Assembly (NCBI GenBank): GCA_035690065.1
Contig: DASSKW010000092.1
Span: 1-30,940 of the forward strand
Source of the DNA: DASSKW01 sp035690065
GTDB taxonomy: Bacteria; Pseudomonadota; Gammaproteobacteria; Natronospirales; REEB76
Direction of reading: 5' to 3'
DNA: 30,940 nucleotides
Shown: piece after piece, positions 23,939-30,940 of the stretch
Numbering within the stretch: the first letter of the stretch is position 1
Layout: every line of letters begins with the position of its first letter
Program-made: the position numbers and the translations under genes
The notes under the pieces: generated by a model
What the model was told of the DNA's origin: nothing
Database searches by the model: none
The model's input: the letters and a program-made list of their open reading frames with translations, nothing else

Positions 23939-25444
23939 ATGGCCGGAAACAAGCGCATCGTGCTGCTGGTACACGGCTGGAGTGTACGCGATACCGATAC
24001 CTATGGCGGTTTGCGCGAACGGCTCAAACTCGAAAATCGCCGCTCGCCCAGTCTGCAACTGGACATCCGCCAAATCTGGCTCTCCGAGTACATCAGTTTC
24101 CATAACGAGGTCACGGTCCCCGACATCGCGCGGGCTTTCCAGGCGGCACTGGAACGGGAGCTGGGTGACGCCCTCGCCTCGGACCAGCGTTTTGTCTGTA
24201 TCACCCATTCCACCGGTGGGCCGGTGATCCGTGCCTGGCTGCATCATTTCTACATCAGTGCGGGTAAAAAGACCTCCCCCTTAAGTCACCTGATCATGCT
24301 GGCACCGGCGAATTTTGGTTCCGCACTGGTCAAACTGGGCCTGTCGAAGCTCTCGCGGCTGAAGGCCTGGTTTGAAGGCGTGGATGTCGGTACCGGCGTC
24401 CTGGATTGGCTGGAGTTGGGCAGTCCGCAAAGTCTGGCGCTGAACCTGGAGTGGCTGGCCAACGGCGCAGCCTGTATCGGCCCGAAGGGGGTTTTCCCGT
24501 TCGTGCTTACCGGTGAGTCACACGACCCGCATCTTTACGACCATGTGAACAGTTATACGGCCGAGATGGGCTCCGATGGCGTGATGCGGGTGGCGGCAAC
24601 CAATCTTAATTACACCCATGTGAGTCTGATCCAGCAGGCTCCCGTTACGGATAAAAAAGCCAGATTGGGTTTCAGTGCCCCTGTTCTGAAACCTGGCGTA
24701 CCGAGACTGTCACCGGCAGTACCGATGGCAGTGATCCCCGGGGTGTGTCATTCGGATGTCCGCATGGGCATCATGCGCAGTATTCCGGCGGACGATAAAC
24801 CCCATCCGACTGTCGCTGCCATCCTGCAGTGCCTGCAGGTCGGCTCCATCAAGCAATACGCCGCGCTGTTCGACACGTTCCGCGCCCAGACCGCGGAAGT
24901 GCAACAGCAGCAACAGGTCGAGGATCGCAGCGCACTCGGCCCGTTCGATCATCAGGTCATCGTGGATCCCTGCAGCATGCTGATCTTCCGGGTACATGAC
25001 GATCAGGGTAATCCACTCAAGGATTTCGACGTGGTGCTCACCGCCGGCAAGGATAACGACCCTAATCACCTGCCGCCGGGCTTCCTGATCGATCGGCAGC
25101 AGAACCATCTCGATCCCAGCACCATCACCTACTATATAAATTACGCGCGCATGATGGGCAGTCCTGCCGTCCGCTATCAGGACAAGCAATTGCGTCCGGC
25201 TTTGCAGGCTTGTGCCAGTCTCGGCCTGAGAGTCATCCCCTATCCGCAGGAAGGCTTCGTCATGTACCAACCGGCGATGTTGTCTGCCTCGGCCAGGAAC
25301 CTCGCCAATTTCATCAAACCCAACCAGACGACCATCGTGGATATCGTGATGCGTCGGATCATTCGTGAAGGCGTCTATCGACTGACTCGCAATACTTCGC
25401 CGGAAGATTTCACCAAGCAGCCACCGGGTACACCGATCACTTGA
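23939..25444 (+). CDS. Alpha/beta hydrolase, lipase/phospholipase-like
   Basis: Protein of 501 residues without a signal peptide. The alpha/beta-hydrolase core spans about 5-290: oxyanion-hole strand IVLLVHGWSVRDTDTYGGL, nucleophile elbow THSTGG with Ser91, LIMLAPANFGSAL, GSDGVMRVAATNLNY with the likely acid Asp213, and CHSDVRMGI with the likely His271. The C-terminal about 200 residues contain a beta-rich region (SMLIFRVHDDQGNPLKDFDVVLTAG) and a conserved-looking tail, possibly a lipid- or membrane-contact domain. A perfect AAGGAG lies 6 bases before the ATG at 23939; the in-frame start at 23882 is less likely. The DUF192 gene follows after 18 bp and is probably cotranscribed. A lipid ester substrate is inferred from the fold only. 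Confidence 0.8.
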   Translation: MAGNKRIVLLVHGWSVRDTDTYGGLRERLKLENRRSPSLQLDIRQIWLSEYISFHNEVTVPDIARAFQAALERELGDALASDQRFVCITHSTGGPVIRAWLHHFYISAGKKTSPLSHLIMLAPANFGSALVKLGLSKLSRLKAWFEGVDVGTGVLDWLELGSPQSLALNLEWLANGAACIGPKGVFPFVLTGESHDPHLYDHVNSYTAEMGSDGVMRVAATNLNYTHVSLIQQAPVTDKKARLGFSAPVLKPGVPRLSPAVPMAVIPGVCHSDVRMGIMRSIPADDKPHPTVAAILQCLQVGSIKQYAALFDTFRAQTAEVQQQQQVEDRSALGPFDHQVIVDPCSMLIFRVHDDQGNPLKDFDVVLTAGKDNDPNHLPPGFLIDRQQNHLDPSTITYYINYARMMGSPAVRYQDKQLRPALQACASLGLRVIPYPQEGFVMYQPAMLSASARNLANFIKPNQTTIVDIVMRRIIREGVYRLTRNTSPEDFTKQPPGTPIT

Positions 25445-25462
25445 CGCTGGGAGCACGCTCTG

Positions 25463-25915
25463 ATGTTCATGCAATCCAGATTCCTGCCGGGGTTCATCGC
25501 CTGCCTGACTCTGTTGACCGGAAACGTGGCCTCCGCTGCCCAGACACCCACTCACCGCTACGTGTCGGTCGCCGGACATCGGTTTGAGGTCGAGATCGCC
25601 GATACCGATGCAGCCCGTGAACATGGCCTCATGTTTCGCACTCATCTGGCTGCCGATCACGGCATGTTGTTCGTCTATCCGGACGCCCGGGTCCGGACTT
25701 TCTGGATGAAAAATACGCTCATCCCGCTCGACATACTTTTCTTTGACGCACAGGGACGGCTCATCAACGTCTCCGCCGACACCCCGCCCTGTAAAACCAG
25801 CCGCTGTCCTACCTTCTCGAGCACGGCACCCGCCCGCTACGTCCTGGAACTCCATTCCGGGGTGGCGAAGAAATCGGGCTTCGATCCCGGTGCTGCCCTG
25901 GTTCTATCCCGATAA
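25463..25915 (+). CDS. DUF192 family exported protein
   Basis: Protein of 150 residues with a signal peptide (FIACLTLLTGNVASAA). The DUF192 fold follows: FEVEIADTDAAREHGLMFRTHLAADHGMLFVYPDARVRTFWMKNTLIPLDILFFDAQGRLINV and the closing YVLELHSGVAKKSGFDPGA. All family signature pieces (RexGLMfR, FWMKNT-IPLDi-F) are present. Two extra cysteines in PPCKTSRCP may form a disulfide. The biochemical function of DUF192 is unknown. GGGAG stands about 9 bases before the ATG. Confidence 0.9.
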   Translation: MFMQSRFLPGFIACLTLLTGNVASAAQTPTHRYVSVAGHRFEVEIADTDAAREHGLMFRTHLAADHGMLFVYPDARVRTFWMKNTLIPLDILFFDAQGRLINVSADTPPCKTSRCPTFSSTAPARYVLELHSGVAKKSGFDPGAALVLSR

Positions 25916-26337
25916 GCGGAAAATCCGGCCTGCCGATTCGCGATCTGTATCTGTTTGATTCTGTGACAAATTTTCCCACATAATCAAACGCGAACGGATA
26001 TGACTGATTTTTCCGAATTTAATTCTGGAAGGTTTTGTTAAACCGGACTGGAAAAATCCCATATCTGGTCTAGGCTGAATGCACGTGATTGGCCCTGAAT
26101 ACGAAGTTGGGGTGTCTGTCGGGGGTAAGGCAAGTCAAGACGGGATTCGCGATCACGTAAATCGGCTTCATGAACACGCCCCGGAAGCGACATTTATGGT
26201 GGTTATTGCCGCCGTCAGGTCTATTCCGGAAAGTGGGCATGAGGTTATTTCGTCCATCCATGCGTCTCGGCCAGGGGGATCCACGGCATTCGTATCGAGG
26301 GGCGTTTTCAAATCCATATGTATGGGGGTTTATAAGC
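25916..26337 (+). other. Intergenic region upstream of the S53 protease, 422 bp
   Basis: No gene I would support. The first part (about 25940-26080) is AT-rich compared with the surroundings and holds the candidate promoter. The remainder would be a roughly 350-base leader if that promoter is used. Open frames cross it on both strands, but they have no ribosome sites or recognisable family features. A 7-bp inverted repeat (ACGTGAT 26083-26089, ATCACGT 26152-26158) is the only long-range structure I noticed. Confidence 0.5.
25955..25984 (+). promoter_or_regulatory. Candidate sigma-70 promoter of the S53 protease gene
   Basis: TTGATT (25955-25960) and CATAAT (25979-25984) have an 18-base spacer in an AT-rich stretch. 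The long distance to the ATG at 26338 means that either the leader is long or another promoter lies closer. Confidence 0.4.
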
Positions 26338-28818
26338 ATGAAGAGTTACCTATTGAAGGCGACCGTCGCCTCGGCCCTGCTGGGCCTGGCTGCGGGCAGT
26401 GCCTTTGCTGCGAGGACCAGTAGTAATTCTGGCTTTGCGACAATCCGGCACGCCACGATGTTACGCAGCGGCGATACCGTCGTCGGCGATCTGGCGTCCT
26501 CACAAACGATGCACGTGGTGATTTCACTGAAGCTGCGCCATCAGGCACAACTGAAGACGTTCATCACAAGCTCGGCTCACCAGCCACTGACAACGGCAGA
26601 ATTCGCCGCTCGGTACTCACCCACTCGAGCACAAGCTGAAGCTGTAGCCAACTTCATGAAGCGCTCCGGCTTCACGAATGTGACGATCTCCGCCAACCGC
26701 TTGCTGGTATCGGGCGATGCACCCGCCAAGACCACGCAGACGGCATTCAATACTCACTTCGTGCGGGTACACACGCATAACGGCCGCAATGCATTCGCCA
26801 ACTCCACTGACGTAAGAATCCCGGCTTCCTTGCAGGGTTCAGTGCTGTCGGTCCTCGGTCTGCAGAACGTCCATGTGATGCATACCTTTGCCCGTCCGAT
26901 CAAGACCGACGGGGCGCACACGCATGCGGTCACCGGCCACTATCCGACCGAGTTCGCCTCGATCTACGGCGGTAGTGGTGTACCGACCGCGGCCGGTGTG
27001 ACCGTCGGTATCGTTACCGAAGGCAAGCTGACCAACATCATCAACGACCTCAACAGCTTCACCTCCAACAACGGACTGGCGACGGTCACCACCCAGACGG
27101 TCAACACCGACGGTACCAGCAACGACACCAGCGGTGACGGTGAATGGGACTTGGACAGTCAGGACATCGTCGGCATGGCCGGTGGTCAAGTCGGCAAGCT
27201 CATCTTCTACAACATCCCGAGCTTGTCCAACTCCGATCTGACGGATGATTTCAATACCATCGTCAATGCCAACGTCGCCAAGATCATCAACGTCTCCCTG
27301 GGCGAGTGCGAAACCGACGCGCAGAGCGATGGTTCCGCAGCGGCCCAGGATCAGATCTTCGAGCAGGCGGTGGCACAGGGCCAGACGTTCTCGATCTCGA
27401 CCGGCGATTCCGGTGCGGATGAGTGCGGCAACGGCGGTACCACGCCGAGCTGGCCGGCAGCATCTCAATACGTGATCGCGGCAGCCGGTACTACGCTGAA
27501 CGCTTCCACCACCACCTGGAACAGTGCGACGGTGTGGAGCGACAGTGGCGGCAGCCAGAGCACCTTCGAGCCGAAGCCAAGCTGGCAGACCCTGTGGTCC
27601 GGTTCGCACCGTGGCGTGGCCGACATCGCCTATGATGCCGACCCGAACTCGGGCTCCAAGATCATCGTCGATGGCAGCAATGCCCAGTACGGTGGTACCA
27701 GTCTGGCGGCTCCGCTGTTCTCAGGTGCATGGGCGCGCATGATCGCAGGCTACGGCACCGGCATCGGCTTCGCCGGACCACTGGTGTATCAACTTCCCGC
27801 CTCTGCTTTCCATGACATCACTTCCGGCAACAACGGTGGCGAAACCGCCAGTGCCGGGTATGACCTGGCATCCGGCCGCGGTGAGATGATCATGAGCGTT
27901 GCTTATGCCAACCTCGGCGGCGGCAGCAGCAACAATCCGCCCGTCGCCAGCAATGGCAGCGTGACCACCAACGAGAACACCTCGGTGAACGGCACTCTGT
28001 CGGCTTCCGACCAGGATGGCGATGCGCTGACTTTCAGCATCGTAAGCCAGCCTTCACACGGTACGGTGAGCATCACCAACAGCTCCACTGGCGCGTTCAC
28101 TTATACGCCGGCGAGCAACTTCTCGGGTAGCGACAGCTTCACCTTCCGTGCCAACGACGGACAGGCGAACTCCAACACTGCTACCGAGAGCGTGACCGTG
28201 AACAGCACCGGCGGCGGCAACCACGCCCCGGTCGCCAACAACGGTTCGGTGAGCACCAACGAGAACTCTTCGGTGAACGGCACCCTGTCGGCTTCCGACC
28301 AGGATGGCGACGGCCTCACCTACAGTGTCGTGAGCCAGCCCTCGCATGGTTCGGTGAGCATCACCAACAGCTCCACTGGCGCGTTCACCTATACGCCGGC
28401 GAGCAACTACTATGGCAGTGACAGCTTCACCTTCCGTGCCAACGACGGACAGGCGAACTCCAACACCGCCACGGAGAGTGTCACGGTTAACCAGGTGGTG
28501 GCGAGCAGCTGCCCAAGCGGTTACACCGAATACGACGACAGCATCTCCTCCGGTAGCGACGTGTATGAGCCAGATGGCAGCTACTATCATGCCGCCAGAG
28601 GCTATGAGCGTGGTCAGCTATCCGGCCCGAGTGGCACCGACTTCGACCTGTACCTGTACAAGTGGAACTCGCGTCGCGGCTGGGTTGTGGTCGCCCAATC
28701 GATCAGCAATACGTCGAACGAGAGCATCAGCTACAACGGCGGCTCTGCTTACTACATGTGGGATATCTATGCCTACAACGGCAGTGGCAGCTTCGTGTTC
28801 TGCTTGCAGCATCCGTAA
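26338..28818 (+). CDS. Secreted S53 family serine-carboxyl peptidase (sedolisin/kumamolisin-like) with Ig-like repeats
   Basis: Preproprotein of 826 residues. Signal peptide (1-25, ASALLGLAAGSAFAA). Pro-kumamolisin activation domain at about 55-185. S53 catalytic domain at about 200-525 with the triad: Glu269 and Asp273 in GEWDLDSQD, and Ser455 in GGTSLAAPLFSG. STGDSGADECGNGG is also present, and the C-terminal calcium-site pattern FHDITSGN with GYDLASGRG. Two tandem Ig-like (cadherin/VCBS-type) repeats of 96 residues cover 532-627 and 628-723. A C-terminal PPC-like beta domain (about 727-826) has two cysteines. S53 proteases are self-activating and mostly work at acid pH. The ATG at 26338 has GGGGG 9 bases upstream and begins the signal peptide; an in-frame ATG at 26170 is unlikely. 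A single-gene unit, closed by a strong terminator. Targets unknown. Confidence 0.93.
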   Translation: MKSYLLKATVASALLGLAAGSAFAARTSSNSGFATIRHATMLRSGDTVVGDLASSQTMHVVISLKLRHQAQLKTFITSSAHQPLTTAEFAARYSPTRAQAEAVANFMKRSGFTNVTISANRLLVSGDAPAKTTQTAFNTHFVRVHTHNGRNAFANSTDVRIPASLQGSVLSVLGLQNVHVMHTFARPIKTDGAHTHAVTGHYPTEFASIYGGSGVPTAAGVTVGIVTEGKLTNIINDLNSFTSNNGLATVTTQTVNTDGTSNDTSGDGEWDLDSQDIVGMAGGQVGKLIFYNIPSLSNSDLTDDFNTIVNANVAKIINVSLGECETDAQSDGSAAAQDQIFEQAVAQGQTFSISTGDSGADECGNGGTTPSWPAASQYVIAAAGTTLNASTTTWNSATVWSDSGGSQSTFEPKPSWQTLWSGSHRGVADIAYDADPNSGSKIIVDGSNAQYGGTSLAAPLFSGAWARMIAGYGTGIGFAGPLVYQLPASAFHDITSGNNGGETASAGYDLASGRGEMIMSVAYANLGGGSSNNPPVASNGSVTTNENTSVNGTLSASDQDGDALTFSIVSQPSHGTVSITNSSTGAFTYTPASNFSGSDSFTFRANDGQANSNTATESVTVNSTGGGNHAPVANNGSVSTNENSSVNGTLSASDQDGDGLTYSVVSQPSHGSVSITNSSTGAFTYTPASNYYGSDSFTFRANDGQANSNTATESVTVNQVVASSCPSGYTEYDDSISSGSDVYEPDGSYYHAARGYERGQLSGPSGTDFDLYLYKWNSRRGWVVVAQSISNTSNESISYNGGSAYYMWDIYAYNGSGSFVFCLQHP
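27931..28506 (+). repeat. Two tandem 288-bp repeats inside the protease gene
   Basis: Copies at 27931-28218 and 28219-28506 encode 96-residue Ig-like units that differ at only about 11 of the first 90 residues. The DNA is nearly identical over long stretches, for example around AGCATCACCAACAGCTCCAC and TTCCGTGCCAACGACGGACA in both copies. This indicates a recent duplication or ongoing homogenisation. Confidence 0.9.
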
Positions 28819-28849
28819 GCGATTCCTGAATTAAGGAATTGAACCTTGA

Positions 28850-28878
28850 GGCCCGCGGTCTATCCGCGGGCCTTTTTT
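28850..28878 (+). terminator. Strong rho-independent terminator of the S53 protease gene
   Basis: GGCCCGCGG (28850-28858) and CCGCGGGCC (28864-28872) make a 9-bp GC stem with a TCTAT loop, followed at once by six T. Confidence 0.92.
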
Positions 28879-28901
28879 ATGCTTGCCTCTGAACACCGGT
28901 C

Positions 28902-29047
28902 TTTTGGTTTCCGGCGCTATTGCAAAAGACATCCCTCATCGCGCAGACGCAAGCCTGCTTCGCTGATGGTCCAGGCTGGCATCCTGCCTGCCTGCTCGTC
29001 CGCCGTGTCCGGCTCATCGACCGTATCTGCCTGTCCGGAAACCAAAA
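28902..29047. repeat. Perfect 13-bp inverted repeat bounding a 146-bp segment
   Basis: TTTTGGTTTCCGG (28902-28914) and CCGGAAACCAAAA (29035-29047) are exact complements 120 bp apart. No target-site duplication is visible outside. It could be the terminal repeats of a small non-autonomous element remnant, the base stem of a structured RNA, or a paired operator. Confidence 0.55.
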
Positions 29048-29082
29048 CTTCCAATTTTTAGAAGCAGACATACGCCACATGC

Positions 29083-29088
29083 TAAAAT
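29083..29088 (+). promoter_or_regulatory. Possible -10 element of yadGH
   Basis: TAAAAT 30 bases before the yadG ATG, preceded by an AT-rich stretch (CCAATTTTTAGAAG). No good -35 at 16-18 bases. Confidence 0.25.
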
Positions 29089-29118
29089 CCCGCCCCTCCA
29101 ATCTCATCTGACTACACG

Positions 29119-30033
29119 ATGCCAGCACTCTCCATCCGCGATCTGACCAAGACCTACAAGAACGGCACCCAGGCACTCAAAGGCATCAGCTTCGATGTCG
29201 CCGAGGGTGAGTTCTGCGCCCTGCTTGGCCCCAATGGAGCCGGCAAGACCACCACCATCGGCATCATCACTTCACTGGTGACCAAGACCAGCGGCAGCGT
29301 GGAAGTCTTCGGGCACAACATCGATACGGAACTGGAGCGTGCCAAATCCTGTATCGGGTTGGTGCCGCAGGAACTGAACTTCAACCAGTTCGAGAAAGTC
29401 CGGGATATCGTCGTGAACCAGGCTGGTTTTTACGGTATCCCGAGAAAGCTCGCCCGTGAACGGACCGAGAAGTATCTGCGTCAACTCTCGTTGTGGGAGA
29501 AACGCGATGACATCTCACGCAACCTGTCCGGCGGCATGAAACGCCGTCTCATGATCGCACGTGCACTGGTGCATGAACCGAAGCTGCTGATCCTGGACGA
29601 GCCGACCGCCGGCGTGGATATAGAGATCCGGCGTTCGATGTGGGAATTCCTCAAGCGCATCAATCGCGAAGGCATCACCATCATCCTCACCACACATTAC
29701 CTGGAAGAAGCAGAGAACCTGTGTCGCCGTGTCGGCATCATCGATCACGGTCAAATCATCGAATTCGGTTCGACCCGCGATCTGCTCGCCAAACTGCACA
29801 CTGAGACCTTCATCCTGAATCTGCGCGAATCGCTCGCAAAGTTACCGCCACTGGATGGTTATACGGTCAGCCAGATAGACGACACCACGCTGGAAGTCGA
29901 GATCAGCCGCTCACAGAACGTCAACGGCTTGTTCGCGTTGCTGACTGATGCGGGCGTACAAGTCCTGAGCATGCGCAACAAGGCCAACCGGCTTGAGGAA
30001 CTGTTCGTGCGGCTGGTGGAGAACAAGCAATGA
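29119..30033 (+). CDS. yadG: ABC transporter ATP-binding protein, YadG family
   Basis: ATPase of 304 residues. Walker A GPNGAGKT (37-44), Q-loop VPQELNF, signature LSGGM (134-138), Walker B LLILDEP (154-160) and switch His191 in TTHYLEEAE. The C-terminal about 80 residues (after 225) are the accessory domain seen in DrrA/YadG-type exporters. The protein pairs with the overlapping YadH permease to form an ABC-2 type exporter at the inner membrane. Wording such as SLWEKRDDISRNLSGGMKRRLMIARALVHEPKLL is very close to E. coli YadG. The substrate is unknown for the family. Confidence 0.93.
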   Translation: MPALSIRDLTKTYKNGTQALKGISFDVAEGEFCALLGPNGAGKTTTIGIITSLVTKTSGSVEVFGHNIDTELERAKSCIGLVPQELNFNQFEKVRDIVVNQAGFYGIPRKLARERTEKYLRQLSLWEKRDDISRNLSGGMKRRLMIARALVHEPKLLILDEPTAGVDIEIRRSMWEFLKRINREGITIILTTHYLEEAENLCRRVGIIDHGQIIEFGSTRDLLAKLHTETFILNLRESLAKLPPLDGYTVSQIDDTTLEVEISRSQNVNGLFALLTDAGVQVLSMRNKANRLEELFVRLVENKQ

Positions 30034-30815
30034 ATAACGTGTCGCGCATGCGCGAGAACCTGATCGGCTTCCAGACCATCGTCAATCGCGAGATCGTGCG
30101 CGTGGTGCGGATCTGGGTCCAGACGCTGGTCCCGCCGGTGATCCAGATGACATTGTATTTCCTGATCTTCGGTTCGCTGATCGGCAGTCGTGTAGGTCAG
30201 ATGGGTGGTTACAGTTACATGGCGTTCCTGGCTCCCGGTCTCATCATGATGTCGGTCATCAACAACGCTTACACCAACGTGGTGTCGTCATTCTTCGGCG
30301 CCAAATTCGGGCGTCACATCGAGGAATTGCAGGTCTCGCCATTACCCAATGCCTACATCGTGCTGGGTTACGTGGTGGGCGGCGTAGTGCGTGGACTGGT
30401 GGTGGGTGGACTGGTCGCGATTGTGGCGCTGTTTTTCACGCACCTGCACATCGCGCATCCGCTGATCACGCTCTCGGTGGTAGTGCTCACGGCCGTAGTG
30501 TTCGCACTGGGAGGCTTCATCAACGCGGTGTTCGCCAAGAAATTCGATGATGTCACCATCGTCCCCACTTTCATCCTCACACCGCTAACCTATCTCGGCG
30601 GTGTGTTCTATTCCATCCATCTGTTGCCACCGTTGTTCCAGAACCTTTCCAGGATCAACCCCATCCTCTACATGGTGAATGCGTTCCGCTACGGCATCCT
30701 GGGGGTGTCGGATATCGGAATCGGAACCGCGTACAGCATCATCCTGCTATTCATCGTCGGCTTGTTCTCTTTCAGTCTGTGGCTACTCAACAAGGGTACC
30801 GGTCTACGCAGTTGA
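30030..30815 (+). CDS. yadH: ABC-2 type transporter permease, YadH family
   Basis: Membrane protein of 261 residues with about six transmembrane helices. An N-terminal amphipathic segment (IVNREIVRVVRIWVQTLVPPVIQMTLYFLIFG) precedes the core, and the ABC-2 signature region TFILTPLTYLGGVFYSIHLLPPLFQNLSRINPILYMVNAFRYGILG lies at about 177-222. It forms the channel for the YadG ATPase. Its ATG overlaps the yadG stop (ATGA), so translation is probably coupled. Its stop is 1 bp from the stop of the convergent partial gene. Confidence 0.93.
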   Translation: MNNVSRMRENLIGFQTIVNREIVRVVRIWVQTLVPPVIQMTLYFLIFGSLIGSRVGQMGGYSYMAFLAPGLIMMSVINNAYTNVVSSFFGAKFGRHIEELQVSPLPNAYIVLGYVVGGVVRGLVVGGLVAIVALFFTHLHIAHPLITLSVVVLTAVVFALGGFINAVFAKKFDDVTIVPTFILTPLTYLGGVFYSIHLLPPLFQNLSRINPILYMVNAFRYGILGVSDIGIGTAYSIILLFIVGLFSFSLWLLNKGTGLRS

Positions 30816-30816
30816 A

Positions 30817-30939
30817 TCAGGGTGGTGGTTGAGCCGCGGCGTGTTTTTCAGCCCAGTCCAATAATCGCTCGCCCAGGGTCGGCTGGTACTCACCGGGACA
30901 AGGAACGAGAAAACCAATCGTTGCTTTGTTGGTTGGGGA
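30817..30939 (-). CDS. C-terminal fragment of an unrecognised protein (cut by window edge)
   Basis: An open reading frame enters from the right edge on the minus strand and stops at 30817-30819. The 40 visible residues include ATIGFLVPCPGEYQP and TLGERLLDWAEKHAA, then a Pro-rich end, with codon use like the neighbours. I do not recognise the family from this piece. The convergent arrangement and tight spacing to yadH support a real gene. Confidence 0.55.
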   Translation of the reverse strand, partial: SPTNKATIGFLVPCPGEYQPTLGERLLDWAEKHAAAQPPP

Positions 30940-30940
30940 A

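Larger units (their letters stand above)
28819..29118. other. Intergenic region between the S53 protease and yadG, 300 bp
   Basis: It holds an AT-rich inverted repeat (ATTCCT/AGGAAT, 28822-28839), the strong protease terminator (28850-28878), a 13-bp perfect inverted repeat with 120 bp between its arms (28902-29047), and a possible -10 for yadG. Short open frames here lack coding features. Confidence 0.6.

Noticed and set aside
24710..25855. A 381-codon open frame on the minus strand opposite the hydrolase and DUF192 genes
   Set aside because: It spans two well-supported plus-strand genes, has no recognisable domain, and no ribosome site was seen.
26079..26423. A 114-codon plus-strand frame (and an 89-codon minus-strand frame) in the gap before the S53 protease
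   Set aside because: The plus frame runs on out of frame through the protease signal peptide, and neither frame has a ribosome site or recognisable family features. Kept only as a remark on the leader region.
28822..28839. AT-rich inverted repeat ATTCCT/AGGAAT just after the protease stop
   Set aside because: Too weak to be a terminator by itself; the GC-rich hairpin with six T at 28850-28878 explains termination.

Overview
The window is about 31 kb of gene-dense, moderately GC-rich chromosomal DNA from a gammaproteobacterium. The evidence is gene order and family content: an algZ-algR-hemC-hemD-hemX-hemY block (the arrangement known from Pseudomonas and relatives), comM-ubiK next to a PII gene, a divergent speE/speA pair, rep, lemA and yadGH. 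An exported DsrE-like protein and a thiosulfate-dehydrogenase-like multiheme cytochrome at the left end hint at sulfur chemistry, so a sulfur-oxidising or sulfur-respiring member of the class is possible. I cannot name the species. I saw no tRNA, rRNA, CRISPR array, insertion sequence or phage gene.

Left end (1-3850): a three-gene leftward operon encodes an exported DsrE-family protein, a ModA-like periplasmic binding protein without transporter partners, and a four-heme cytochrome that looks like a TsdB-TsdA fusion. A membrane-anchored cytochrome c5-type protein is transcribed divergently. This is the best candidate in the window for an uncharacterised functional unit: a periplasmic sulfur-compound redox module.

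3851-10146: the helicase gene rep, then comM and ubiK on the minus strand. Divergent from these are a PII signalling gene and two tandem DUF4124 envelope proteins. speE follows on the minus strand. The amtB gene that often follows glnK at this locus is absent.

10147-20223: a long rightward block. It holds speA (arginine to agmatine, the first step towards putrescine for SpeE) with a beta-hydroxyacid dehydrogenase, then the AlgZ/AlgR-type two-component system. After these come hemC, hemD, hemX and hemY (two tetrapyrrole enzymes plus two membrane proteins) and an ACT-domain malic enzyme.

20217-25915: small housekeeping and accessory genes: a Mpo1-like (DUF962) membrane protein, a DUF4442-type thioesterase-like protein and a DUF3775 protein. 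A leftward lemA-TPM-TPM operon carries a perfect 12-bp hairpin between its first two genes. An alpha/beta hydrolase with a DUF192 exported protein follows.

25916-30940: a stand-alone secreted S53 (sedolisin) protease gene has a 422-bp upstream gap, two nearly identical Ig-like repeats and a strong terminator. A 300-bp gap with a perfect 13-bp inverted repeat comes next, then the YadGH-type ABC exporter. The C-terminal end of an unrecognised leftward gene is cut by the window edge.
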